DNA of 64,000 nt from Fistulifera solaris. Lineage: Eukaryota; Bacillariophyta; Bacillariophyceae; Naviculales; Stauroneidaceae. Shown in pieces: positions 30,393-42,250 of the stretch. Both the position numbers and the translations under genes were made by a program. Position 1 is the stretch's first letter; each line of letters begins with the position of its first letter. The notes beneath the pieces were generated by a model. That model saw only the letters and a program-made list of their open reading frames with translations. It ran no database searches and had not been told where the DNA came from. The stretch lies in NCBI GenBank assembly GCA_030295235.1, contig AP026146.1:434001-498000 (forward strand), given 5' to 3'.

Positions 30393-32148
30393 ATGAAAGT
30401 ATCTATTCTATTTTTGTCGTTCTTGGCGGCCGAGGCATTCGTAGTACCGGCACGAAGATCATCAACGGTCACGTTCCTTCGCGAACAACCCGATGAAGAA
30501 GCGGCCGAAAGCTCGCACGAAGAAATTAAAGCCTACCGCTCTCAATTGAGTTCAAATGCGGAGCGATCTAGTGAGAAGGTTCGTACTGAAGTTATCTTTC
30601 CGTGTCTTACTTCGAGCCGTAGCTAATCTCGGTCGATCACATAATACCATCAGCCGATTGATGTCGTCATGAAGTTTGGAGGTAGTTCTTTGGCTAATTT
30701 GGAACGTATTGATCATGTAGCGCATTTGATTCAAGATCAAATTTCGTACGGATATCGTCCTAGGGCTGTTGTCTGTTCCGCCATGGGCAAGACGACCAAT
30801 TCGTTGCTCTCGGCGGGTGACTTTGCTTTGGGTGAGTGGGGCGCTAGCGATGTGATAATATGTTCTTGACATTTCAACAGTATCTCAGACTTCAATATTC
30901 TTTTTGTGCGGAACGTAACAGAGGGACGTGTCAACATTGATGCCATTCGCACTCTTCATACTTCTACCATGAAAGCCTTTGACATGCCCGAAAGCACCGT
31001 CAAAGAAGTCACAGAATTGTTACAGGAGTGTGAAGACATGCTCAATGGTGTCCGTCTCATTCAGGAATTAAGTCCGAAATCACTCGATCAACTCGTTTCT
31101 TACGGAGAGCGTTGTAGTGTTCGCATCATGGCGGCGCGGTTGAATCAGATTGGAGTACCTGCGCAAGCCTTTGATGCTTGGGAAGTCGGTGTCTTGACTT
31201 CGGCGGAATTCGGAGATGCTCGACTCTTACCCTCGGCGGAAAAGGCCATCCGTGACGCCTTTGATAAAATTGACCCCAATATTGTGGCTGTGGTCACTGG
31301 ATTCATCGGTCATGATCCCAAGAAACGCATTACGACGCTTGGACGCGGTGGCAGTGATTTGACGGCCACCGCCTTGGGCAGTGCCTTGGCATTGGACGAA
31401 ATTCAAGTCTGGAAAGATGTCGATGGAATATTGACCAGTGATCCACGTTTGGTACCCAACGCGCAACCGGTCAGTGACGTGAGCTACGAGGAAGCGGCCG
31501 AATTGGCCTACTTTGGAGCCCAAGTGCTACACCCGGTGGCCATGCAACCGGCCATGAAGAAAAAATGTACCAGTTCGTGTCAAAAACTCGTACAATCCCG
31601 TGGCACCGGGAACGATCATTCAGCACGAAAAAGTCAACGATCGATTGGTCACCGCAATTACGTACAAGAGAGCTATCAAGATGATGGATTTGCATTCCAC
31701 GCAAATGTTGGGGGCTTATGGATTCTTGGCACGCGTTTTCTCCGAATTTGAAAAACATAAACTGTCGGTGGACGTGTTGGCATCCTCGGAAGTCAGTGTG
31801 AGTTTAACGCTCGACAAAAAGCAAGACTCAGTCGAAATCGACGGCCTTGTGAAAGATCTGGAAGGATGTGCCGATGTCGTCTTGGAGGAGAACAAAAGTA
31901 TTTTGACTTTAATTGCCGATGTCGAACGGAGTTCTGAGGTGCTGGCCACTGTTTTCCGAGTATTCAGCATGAGTGGGATCAAAGTCAAGATGATGAGTCA
32001 GGGTGCTTCCAAAGTAAATATATCGTTTGTTGTTGACGACGATGATCTGGAAAGGGCTGTTCTTGAACTGCACAAATGCTTCTTTGAGGATGAATGCAGT
32101 GTACCGCTCGCGAAGAGCAAAGCACCAGCGGCGATGGCGGCTCCTTAG
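30393..32148 (+). CDS. aspartate kinase, plastid-targeted
   Basis: Three exons: 30393-30578, 30654-30831 and 30922-32148 (introns 75 and 90 bp), about 529 residues. It catalyses ATP-dependent phosphorylation of aspartate, the first step to Lys, Thr, Met and Ile. Motifs: VMKFGGSSLANLERI, VVCSAMGKTTNSLL, VSYGERCSVRIMA, TTLGRGGSDLTATALG and VWKDVDGILTSDPR, then two ACT domains in the last 170 residues (feedback sites). The N-terminus MKVSILFLSFLAAEAFVVPA is a signal peptide with an AF-type cleavage site of the diatom plastid presequence. One extra A in a six-A run (31560-31565) splits catalytic and ACT parts; removing it restores NVPVRVKNSYNP. Confidence 0.93.
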
Positions 32149-32424
32149 ATCTCGTACGCTTAATGGAAGCACTATTCGAAATGCAAAATAGACGACATCT
32201 AGTATCATTTTTTTAACGGTACCAATGATAGACATTGTTGAATGAAAAGTAGATCCTGGATGTGAATGTTTGAAATATAACTGCGGAATCATCGCTAGTT
32301 TTTAACGATGCGTTCCTTGTTGCCAGCCAATCATAGATTTTTTGCCAATGGTAAACTTATGTGGAAGAATAAAAATGAGTTAAGATGGATATGCAGCATC
32401 TAGTATACAATTATTGCAATATAG

Positions 32425-33790
32425 CTAATCCAAATCAATAACTTCATCATCCTCGCCATGATCCTCGTGCTCATCTTCATAAACGATTTCGTAGTCATCT
32501 TCTTCTTCTTCAAAGGGCACTCCAGCATCAGGAGCGTCATCCGGTGCAACATTCCATTTACTAGCTTCATCCTCCATTCGCTTGCGCCGTTGACGTTCCA
32601 TCTCCGCCAATTCTTCCGGTGTCTTTTCTTTTACATTGTTCTTTCGGCGATGCTCCTCACGGCGACGATCACGTTCGGCACGTCGACCTTCTCTTGTGCC
32701 ATCGTTTTCCGTACTGCTGGACTGGCTTCTTGCGTTGGAAGCCTTTTCTTTTTGTCGTGTTTGTTGTTCCTTACGCCGCTGTCGTTTCTGTCGTTCCTCT
32801 TCGACCAATTTTTTCGTTCGTGTTTTGACGGATGGAAGACTGGGAATCTTCTCCGTGGCCTTCGTTCTCCGAACAACACTCGCCACCAAGTTACTCATTG
32901 TACCATAGCTCACGGATGTATTTTCATCCAACGTGGCATAACTGGTAATCAAACGCTTACCATCCTTATCGAGACTTCCACTGAGTTTCTCCAGCACCAC
33001 AAAACGTGGTTCCTCGCCTTGCAGTTCTGGCAAGTACTCTTCCAGATTTTTGACATACAAAACGCTGGAGTCAATGGAGGCAAACGTCACTTTGGGGAAC
33101 TCTTCAAGCAACTTGGACATGGCGTCTTTGAGATAGGCAGGGGCCTTCTTGGATCCTTTTAACAAGAGCCCACAGATCGGCTGATTCAAGCACTTGACTT
33201 TAAGATCTTGCGTGGTCTCAATTTTCGCTGCATGTGGCTCTAATTTCATTTTCAGAGCTTTAACTAGCATCGCACCTGTTTTCAAATGTTTGGCGGGGAT
33301 TTGCATCGGCGCTTCGACTCCTTTCCGGAAACGAAAACAGTCGGACGGACCGATGTATCGAGTTTAAACCGATCCGCGATGGATTTTCCGGAAGCTGGTA
33401 AGACGTACTGACAGTCCAAGAGCCGAAAATGCGCACGAGACGATCCATCCTTGAAGGCATCGCTGAAAACAGAACTGATGGGAGCCGTGCTGGCTTCATC
33501 CTGACACAAAACGGCATACGATCGTCCCGAATCCCCCTCACCAAACAGTACGTCCCGCAGTTCTAGCTCATCATGAACATTAACTCGAACGAGCTGTGTT
33601 ATGAACCTTTGTGAGAGTTGATCGCTGTTTTTATATCTCGTCTGTTGAAACTCTCACTTACATCAGCTGTCATTCCCTTGATAAACTGATACGCTAAGAG
33701 AGCCAAACCGATCCCTATAGCAGGGATGACGAGCTTATCAATCGGGGGAGGAGTCCCGTTCTTCGGTTTTTTAACTTTGGTGGGTGCCAT
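32425..33790 (-). CDS. membrane-anchored thioredoxin-fold-like protein with charged coiled tail
   Basis: Two exons, 33790-33662 and 33593-32425 (68-bp intron), about 432 residues. Residues 18-38 (DKLVIPAIGIGLALLAYQF) form one membrane anchor. A thioredoxin-like region follows (VRVNVHDELELRDVLFG, SYAVLCQDEAST, FRLLDCQYVLPASGK and PTVFVSG), where the usual CxxC is missing and only isolated Cys remain. Then a second alpha/beta region, a long Arg/Lys/Glu-rich coil (about 300-390) and an acidic tail ending DDEVIDLD. One base is missing near 33320. Possibly an ER protein resembling DNAJC16-type thioredoxin proteins without the J domain (weak inference). Confidence 0.6.
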
Positions 33791-34545
<755 letters not shown>

Positions 34546-35183
34546 ACAATAACATAGTAGCTGCAAATGCTTGTCACAACCAGCGTCGTGTCTTGTCGTG
34601 TTCGATAGCTGCATGATAATGTAGGAAGTGTTCGTGCTGTCGAGGGTTTAGAAAACGGCCGTGAATACAATCTGAGTAAAACTTGTCGGGTTTCTCCTTG
34701 CGATAAGGAAATATCATCCATTACAACAATCCCCTTCGTTATTCTCGTCTTTTGGATAACTTAACGGTCCTCACTGATTATAATCCGATCGCTTGACGCT
34801 AAAGTCGCTGCTCTATTTGCTTGGGTTACTAGACCTTAGTCAAGTGTTTGAATTGAAGATGCTTCGTACCTGGTAGTTCTCTGAGTCCCGAGTCCTAGGC
34901 TGAACGGATTGAGTCAAAGGTCGTAGAGTAGAAAAAAGTGAAGGCGACACACTGATGGGACCTTTGTTCTTCGCTCAACCCGAACACGGACCGGTACTCA
35001 CGGGTACATTAATTTTAATAGGATCGTCATGACATTTCTGGGCTTTGCCGTCGACGTCAGCATTCAAGGCGCGCACCGAGAAAAGTGAAAGGAAAAGAAA
35101 TGCGCGCCAAAACACTCGCTTTCGATTTTTCGTCATAAAAAAAGTCAGGAAAGGAATACCGAGAAAGCTCGCCACCATGAGCC
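34546..35183. other. intergenic upstream of the DUF6824-like gene
   Basis: About 640 bp. No motif beyond a GTACCTGGTA patch at 34867. Right before the next CDS an ATG in an excellent context (GCCACCATGA, 35171-35180) opens a nine-codon uORF that ends at 35206 and overlaps the main start. Confidence 0.45.
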
Positions 35184-36003
35184 ATGAATATGACAACAGA
35201 AGATGAAGATGACATTGTTGCACCAACGGATCTTCTCCCACACGATGTAGTGCTCGGGAAGATGGCTAGTGGGAACTTTTCGTCGCCAGGAAATCGTTTA
35301 TTCAAGCAATTTCTGATGAAAAGAAACGCGATTATAGCCAGGTCTCGAGTCATTCGGGGAAAAAACGATTTCTTGCCCAATGTGTGGAAGAATGGTGCAA
35401 CAGAATGGAAGGAAGATTTTTGTTTAGGGAAACGACGATACTATGTACTGTTGTTAAGTCAGACGAAGATAGAGCTAAGCTGTTGACAAAGGTAAATGCT
35501 CTCATGCGAAATCTCCCCTCTCCTTCGTCGTCACAGGCGGCTGAATCAGAGTCCGGATCTGCCACCATACCGCTACATGAGGAGTCACATACAACTCCCA
35601 AAAAGCAAAGAAAGCCAATTGCCAGCATCGCTACTGCAGTCTCCTCTACCTCTTCTGATGCAAGTGAATCATCGGATGGTAATGAGTCTCATGCCCCGGA
35701 ATCAAATGCAAGCCCGGTGGAGGCTACACCGGATAAAAGCAAGAAACCTTCATTATCCGTTGCGACGGAAGGCAAATTTTAGAAGACTCTCACGTCAACG
35801 ATACGAAAGAAGACAATAGCAACGCTGACGCACTCATTTCTTCCGATTCTAGTACAGACGAATTGCTGAATACTGAAACTAAAACGATAGAAACACCAGC
35901 GGCCCGATCCAAGAAAAATCAGCTGCGGCCTTCTCCCACATCTATAACGGGGTTTCATAAAGTGCAAGAAGATGAGACTGTCCGAGAGGAAAGCTCTACA
36001 TAA
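35184..36003 (+). CDS. DUF6824-like protein (diatom-type)
   Basis: About 273 residues. The N-terminal 100 residues fit a domain that I know mainly from stramenopiles: LPHDVVLGKMASGNF with SSPGNRLFKQFLM, then RFLAQCVEEWC and EGRFLFRETT. The function of the domain is unknown; its occurrence near DNA-binding modules elsewhere suggests a regulatory role. The remainder is Ser/Glu/Asp-rich low-complexity. Two single-base losses (A run 35360-35365 and 35774-35776) split it into three frames, all of which are coding-like to TAA at 36001-36003. A uORF overlaps the start codon. Confidence 0.65.
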
Positions 36004-36736
36004 GCTTCAAATGTAACACTACGTTTGACTATGGCATGCCTTGATTGCCTTTTCGGATAGCCGGTCATATTTGGGTGCTTCAGCACGTCCATCTTGTCAC
36101 AATTAAGGCGCTACAATAGATTGCCAGCCTTTCTGCGTCGCGCGCTCGTTAGGACTGTACGTGTAGACTTAATAGGAAGCATGAGATTGTATTCCGCCGT
36201 AAACGGCTAATAAGGATTCCTAATGTGTCAACAACTGGTCTTCCAGGGCGATTCACCAAATGCTGTAGCTTGTTACCTAGAGTTGAAGAAAAATATGCCG
36301 ATCGTGTAAATCAGTCCATGACATGTGATTGTTTTTTCCTCCACGGACGTCACGAGCGATGACGTGTTCAAAATCTTTATCCCTATAGCACCCAGTATTG
36401 TCCTCAGTTAACGCGAATACTCTGAAATTAAAGAAAAAGTAAAGCTTTCGTTAGAAACCGCAAATGAAGTCTAGTTGCTGCATTTTTACGCAACAACTGA
36501 ACTTGTCACGCATTCTCTGTTAAAGCAAAAGGTGGGTCGATTTAAAGAGTGTGAAGGTCATTGAAATAAAGAACGTCGCCTCTTCCGGGACAAGAAATAA
36601 GTGAGTCGCAAAACTTGGGTATCTAAGCTATAGTAGACACCCATTTTAGCGTCAGTCCATCGCACGTCTGTCCAGTTTTATTCTCGTTGTACAACGAATT
36701 CATTTTTATCTCAACAATAGAAATACAATTCTAATT
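36004..36736. other. intergenic
   Basis: About 730 bp between two + genes. No hairpin palindrome, no TACTCCGTA and no RNA gene recognised. Confidence 0.4.
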
Positions 36737-37354
36737 ATGCACCGATCTTTACAAAGGAGCGTAGTCGTTGCATCACGAAGAAGTCGGCGAGCATTGGGTG
36801 GCGTGCGATGGCACGGCGGACCAAAGGTACCGAATGATGCACCGACCATCACGGTAACATTTTGCAACCCGACAAGACACGAAAGGAAGTTCAAGCCCGC
36901 GTGGGAGAATCACTTCTTCAAACAGCGCATCGAAATGAGATTGATTTAGAAGGAGCTTGTGAAGGTGGTGAGTCGATCAATGATATTTCTAAGGTTCTTG
37001 ACGGCGTTATTTATAGCTGTCTCACTTTTTTGTTGCCCGGCAGTTTGTGCTTGCAGTACATGTCATTTAATCATGCCACAAGATCTCTATGATGTTTTGC
37101 CAGATCCATCGGAAGATGAAGAAGATATGTTAGAGTAAGTCGTAACGCATGTCGAACGCATAGTTGTACATTTCAAGTTCATCGCGTCGCTCACTTATGA
37201 TCGAAACATTACAGTATGGCTTTCGGATTGACCGATACGTCAAGACTTGGCTGTCAGGTTATTGTCACCAAAGATATGGAAGGAACTGAGTTTAAAATGC
37301 CAGCCGCGACAAGGAACTTTTTATGTGGATGGCCATAAACCGAAACCTCATTGA
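36737..37354 (+). CDS. mitochondrial [2Fe-2S] ferredoxin (adrenodoxin type)
   Basis: Three exons: 36737-36967, 37044-37134 and 37215-37354 (introns 76 and 80 bp), about 153 residues. The Arg/Ser-rich N-terminus [20 protein letters not shown] is a mitochondrial presequence. The Fe-S ligands are [15 protein letters not shown] plus Cys in [10 protein letters not shown], giving the C-x5-C-x2-C and distant C pattern. [16 protein letters not shown] is the acidic redox-partner helix. Ferredoxins of this group donate electrons in mitochondrial Fe-S cluster assembly. Frame breaks at 36860-36863 (one T missing) and 37318-37322 (one T extra) are read as errors. Confidence 0.92.
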
Positions 37355-37394
37355 TTATTCAACAACAAAACGAACGAAACTATTCTTTGATTAT

Positions 37395-39657
37395 CTAAGC
37401 AACCTGCAACAAAAGCTCTTCCAATTCTTCCCATTCTCTTGTGTATTTTTCAACCGATGCTTCTAAGCCCTCTTTTTGCTTCGAAAGATCCATCAGTTTA
37501 CCCGTGTCACTTCCATTTTGTATCATTTCTGCTTCCACAGCTGCAATTTTGCCCTCGGTTTCCTCGATCATTTTTTCTAGTTTAGCAATACGTTTTGGAG
37601 CATTGAATGCCTGTTTACGAAGTGCAGGATCCAGATCTGGCTTTTTCGTTTCCTTTACTTCTTGATATATTGACTTTGAAGTTGCTGCTGCTTCCATGTC
37701 GTCGATCGCCCAATCGCTATCACGAGCACCACGCTGTTCGATAAACAACTTCCCACCCGCGACCGTGGCGACATGAGTGAATTCAATTTTGTCGCAAAAC
37801 TCGCGATCATGCGAGACCACCAATAATGCGCCTGTTTCTTCGCCCCAATCGCGAAGCGCATCGCCGAGTGCTTCAACACTTTTAAAAAAAATCGTTAGGA
37901 ACAAAACGAACGTAGCACAACTAACATTCCTTGCAACGTACCATTCAACATCCAAGTGATTGGAAACCTCGTCCATGAGATATACATTACTCGGCTTTAA
38001 GGCGAACATGGCTAAGGCAACGCGTGCCTTCTCTCCCCACTCAAGTCGCCCAACTTTCGAAGTGACTTTTCGCCAATCAAGCCCAAGCCGCCCATGACTG
38101 TACGAGCTTGTTGATCTGTGATCATTATGTTTCCTCCTTCTCCTCGGGCGTATTGTGTCACAATGTCGACCGCTCGCTGAGTTGGATCCAGCTCTTGGGC
38201 CAAGTCCTGGGTAAACATACCAAGACGTAAGGAGTCGTTCTCAATACGCTCACCGCCGAGCAGGGGACATGTTCCTCGTAACGTATGCAAAATAGTCGAT
38301 TTTCCTGAAAAAAACAAACAAGCATGAGGGCCCTTTTGATCATTTCCATCGGTCTGCAATGACTGTACGAACCTGCACCATTCGGACCCCGAATCAATAG
38401 CTTCATTCCTCTTGTAATTTCCAAGTTAACTCCAGTAATCAACACTCTACCTTCGTGTCCTACCTTTGCATCCTTTAAAGTCAGTAGAGAATGCCCAATG
38501 GATTTAGGAGGATCGGGCAAATTCAGTGAGGGTTTGAAACGCTCGGTAATGATTTCTTCGGCGGGTGCATCCAATAAGCCTTCTCGTTCCATGCGCTCGA
38601 TTTGTTTTACGCGAGATTGTGCAGCGGATGCTTTGGTCGCCGATGCTCCAAACCGATCCACAAAGGATTGCAGTTTGGCAGCTTTTTCCAAATTTCTTTC
38701 GTACGCATTCCTAGCAGCTTCCGCTCGTTCGGCTTTCAGTGCCAAATACTGGTCGTAGGTACATGATTTGTAAATTTGCAGTTTTTTCGAGCTGACTTCC
38801 GCAATATGATCCATGGATCTCAGTAATTGAACATTGTGGGTCACGAGTATCAAGCTGCCTTTATCGTAGTTCGCAAGGTATCGAGCAAGCCACTTGAGGG
38901 CGGCTGCATCCAAGTGATTGCTAGGTTCATCCATTAAACAAAAGGAAGGTTCACTGAGCAACAATTTCGCCAAAGCCACGCGCATTTGCCATCCTCCCGA
39001 CAACTCATCACACCTTTGTTCTAAATTCGAAAATCCCAATCCCTTCAATACCGAAGAAACTTTGGCTTCTTGTTGATAGCCACCCGCTGCTTCGAACCGA
39101 GTCGTCGCTTCCTCTAATGCATCCATATCCGCTTCTTCCATGGCTTTCTCCATGTCACGTTGAGCCTCCATAATGTCGGTCATTCCGGAACAAGCTTCTT
39201 CGTAAATGGTGGTTTGGCTCCCCGCGACAGCCGTTTGTCGCAAATATCCCAATGTTTGGGTGTGTCCGATGGTCACTTTTCCATCAAAGGTTGCTTGGCC
39301 CACAATAGCACTCAATAAAGTGGATTTTCCTGCCCCATTTTGACCCACAAGCTACGAAAGGTAGGAATCGGTGGTGAGAAAACGAATAATTATAGGTAAA
39401 TTCCGTCAAAACGGATAATCAAATGACCATTCCACACATACCCCCCATTTCGTATTCGGTTCCACTCTCCAGGAAATCTTGTTCAGTATTTCGTTTGGTC
39501 CTCGAAAGACGCTCACATCCTCCAGCAATAGAGCAGCACCACGAGCATCACCCTTGTTTTCGGCAAAATCATCGGCCAAGGCCCGTAAAGGTCGGAACGA
39601 TGAAGTTGGCTGGGGGCTATGAAACGCATCGGAGTGATACACAAAAGGAACCACCAT
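37395..39657 (-). CDS. ABC-F subfamily ATPase (translation factor type)
   Basis: Four exons: 39657-39442, 39351-38373, 38304-37942 and 37878-37395 (introns 90, 68 and 63 bp), about 680 residues. Two ABC domains without membrane segments. First: VGQNGAGKSTLL (Walker A), LSGGWQMRVALAKLL (signature), CLMDEPSNHLD (Walker B). Second: GPNGAGKST, LSGGEKARVALA and VYLMDEVSNHLD. The linker has the charged coiled helices typical of ABC-F proteins, which act on ribosomes. The tail (KLEKMIEETEGKIAAVEAEM) is a coiled coil as in ABCF/Uup. One G is missing at 38035-38038 inside the second signature. The start is uncertain because the N-terminus before ALLLEDVSVFRG is not conserved. Confidence 0.9.
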
Positions 39658-40114
39658 AACAGTCTCATGATACGTATATAGAATGTTCTTTTTCTCCAAG
39701 TTGTACGGAGTTTTCACAATACTATAACGTTTTTCCTTTTTCTTGCAGAATGACGGATGACGAAGAAGAAAAAAGTGCAAACGAAAAAAACGGATGGAGA
39801 ATGGCGCAAAGTAGATTCAAAATCGCACCGGCACCGGAAAGTTGTTTTCTAACAGGGTGCAGATGCGATGACCATTCTGTGCGACACCTCCAAAACACGA
39901 CTGTCGCGGTGGGGGACGCGACGAGAATTATAACGCAACGAAAAGCGGCGCTGCGTACTTTGTATGCTGGTACCGGTACTGGTACCAGGTTTGCGAGTTC
40001 TTCTATTCTTTTCACGAGCCAAATAATTAAGACACGACACAACGATTCAATAATATCAACACAGCATTGTTTCACCTTACTTACCATTCATTAATAATCT
40101 CACCGACAATTAAA
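39658..40114. other. divergent intergenic region
   Basis: About 455 bp. It contains a palindromic patch of GGTACC/GGTACT units (39970-39990) and TACGGAGTT (39704), one base off the recurrent motif, 45 bp from the ABC-F start. Open frames are noise. Confidence 0.45.
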
Positions 40115-40437
40115 ATGACACAAAAATACGACGACGTAGAAAACAAGGGCAAGAATGATGAACCAGAAATCTTTGCGACGGCCGTCCCCGCCGCCAACAA
40201 CGAACCTCCCATTCCAGCGGGACATGCTCGATTCTATTGCTCCAAGTGCCACACCGTAAGTGTTTTAGTCGTTAAGGGAACGAGATAAGTGTGTTGAAAC
40301 GAACGGGAACTTACGCTACTTTTATTATTCATTAGCCCTATGACCTCCCAGATAAAGCGACCTCGTGGCGTTGTGCGAACTGCATGACATTCAATTCGAT
40401 CACTCCGGGGGAATGTGAATGGTGCACGATTATTTAA
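40115..40437 (+). CDS. 80-residue zinc-binding protein (four Cys pairs)
   Basis: Two exons, 40115-40255 and 40336-40437 (80-bp intron), 80 residues. Residues 1-35 are disordered. Cys pairs follow: FYCSKCHT, WRCANCMTFN and ECEWCTII. This is compatible with one or two zinc ribbons, possibly of the LSD1/RanBP2 kind. The first pair and the second exon join exactly in phase 0. I do not recognise the family. Confidence 0.65.
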
Positions 40438-40645
40438 AATGCGCACTGATAAACGGGATTTCTCTTGTCAGTGGAACTGATCGATGTGGATTTTAATTTA
40501 ATTCTTTATAAAAATACCAGTAAAAGTAGCAGCGTTGACGCTCTCGCGTTGCTTACTCCGTCTTATCTGAACTCGAATTTCTATGCATTAGCGTGTCCTA
40601 CAAAAGCTAACTCATTGATTCCCTTCATCCCCCCTTTTCTGGTTT

Positions 40646-41683
40646 TCAGTCAATATGATAATAGGTCCTTCTCGGTATATGAGTCATGTCACCGTTCCTC
40701 AAATATGATTTTCGGGTCACTTCGCTTTGTCCGGATTTTGGAATGATGTGAATTTGTTCAAACGCTGTACCTACTTGCTGCGGATACGTATAAGTGTAAG
40801 GAAATCGATCGGGATCGGTGTAAGCGTGTCGATCGTTGCGTTCGAATGTGGTGCGAGCTAAATGGACCGCAACGCGCGCGAGAGCCGTGCTCAAAGCCAC
40901 ACCTTCGGGCGAATGATCGATGGCTTCGTAAGGGAGTGTCGTGTGTGGATAGGTCGCATATTCAAAAGCATTCTTTTCTGGATGATACTGTACACCGTAG
41001 AAGGGAAGGTCACTGATGGGTTCGAGAGTCGAAACAAACGGGCGTCCCGTCTCGTCATGGTTCATTGATGTAATTTCCCAGACGCTTTGCAGAGACGGAC
41101 TCGACCAATAGGTAGCAGGATGCAAGCCCAGATGATGATTGTTTAAAGTGGTATTGCGTGAGATGACCGTTTGGTAAATATCGTCGTCGGAATAAAGATA
41201 AGAGGTGCGAACGACTCCTTCCAAAGGAAGGCTTTTGTTTTCGGCTTGATATCCAGCTTGTAAAATATCATCTCCTCCAATGAATCGCACTAAATACTCA
41301 AATCCCATGCATGTACCCCATACTGGAAAGTAATGACCCGCTTGATTGCTTTCGACGGCTTTGTTTAATAAATACTGTATGGCGTACGACATTTCGTCCG
41401 TCGCACCGCCCGGGATGAAAAGACCGTGGATTTGCTGAAACAGTTCATCCAATTCGGCGTCATCCGTCAAATCATCTTGGATGGCAATGGATCGAGCCCC
41501 GCCCGCCTCCAGCCATTTGACGTAGGAGGCGGCAATATACAGATTATCGCCCTGGGCCATGGGCTGGGCGAGAATGCCCATGACAGGGGATTGGGATGCA
41601 TCCGAAGCGCATTCGGAGAATAAGCTAGTAAATAAAAGAAGGAGAGATAATACGAGACGAGATATCATCCTTATTATCGTCAT
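40646..41683 (-). CDS. GGH: gamma-glutamyl hydrolase (folate hydrolase)
   Basis: 345 residues from ATG 41683. The N-terminus ISRLVLSLLLLFTSLFSECA is a signal peptide. GGH removes poly-gamma-glutamate from folates in the vacuole/lysosome or secretory system. Motifs: VMGILAQPMAQGDNLYIAAS, GLFIPGG, VWGTCMGFEYLVRF (nucleophile Cys) and FYGVQYHPEKNAFE (catalytic His), with ISSLNH-type ITSMNHDETGRPFVSTLE before it. Several N-glycosylation sites are present (NKS, NTT). The length fits the family and no frame break was seen. Confidence 0.93.
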   Translation of the reverse strand: MTIIRMISRLVLSLLLLFTSLFSECASDASQSPVMGILAQPMAQGDNLYIAASYVKWLEAGGARSIAIQDDLTDDAELDELFQQIHGLFIPGGATDEMSYAIQYLLNKAVESNQAGHYFPVWGTCMGFEYLVRFIGGDDILQAGYQAENKSLPLEGVVRTSYLYSDDDIYQTVISRNTTLNNHHLGLHPATYWSSPSLQSVWEITSMNHDETGRPFVSTLEPISDLPFYGVQYHPEKNAFEYATYPHTTLPYEAIDHSPEGVALSTALARVAVHLARTTFERNDRHAYTDPDRFPYTYTYPQQVGTAFEQIHIIPKSGQSEVTRKSYLRNGDMTHIPRRTYYHID

Positions 41684-42250
41684 CGTGATTATTTGTGTCA
41701 CCGCTGTAAATAATTGCTTTTGCTTTATTATTTTTTGAAGTTATGTTTTCGAAGCAGACGTTTTTGGCCGAAGGGCCAAAAAGTCCACAGAAAGAAGAAG
41801 ACTGGTGTCGTCACACCGGTTTTCAATGTAGAAATGCCTTTCCCTCTTCTCTACTTGGTACTTCATTCCTCGTACAAAAAAGCCTAACCCTGATGGAAGA
41901 GTTCACTTTTCGCGCCGAGTGAATGAGACGTGACAATGCTTTCTGTTTGGCAAAAGCGGTCCAACAGAAACGTCCTATAAACACTTTCGCAGGACGGTGC
42001 GGGAAATTGTGTACTTTCGTGTAGGCCCCCGTAGAGAAATGTACCAAGCAGAGGTGCGTTCCCGTGTCTCCCAGTTTCCTTTTTGACGTCAAGAAGGAAC
42101 AAAGCACAACGAGCACGGACTGACACACTATAATACGAAAAAGTAAAAAAGACCTGGCGATCTGCAACCACAGCTGGCTTTTGAAAGTATCTTGCCCCCT
42201 TTTTGATTCTGTAGTAGATCCTTTCACTTTTCTCATTGACATCACTGCCA
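41684..42250. other. divergent promoter region GGH/HSF
   Basis: About 570 bp. No recurrent motif recognised; antisense open frames here are not supported by any family. Confidence 0.4.

Noticed and set aside
39750-40094. 114-codon open frame on the plus strand
   Set aside because: It overlaps the promoter between the ABC-F and zinc-protein genes, has no recognisable domain and has an opposite-strand open frame of the same quality.
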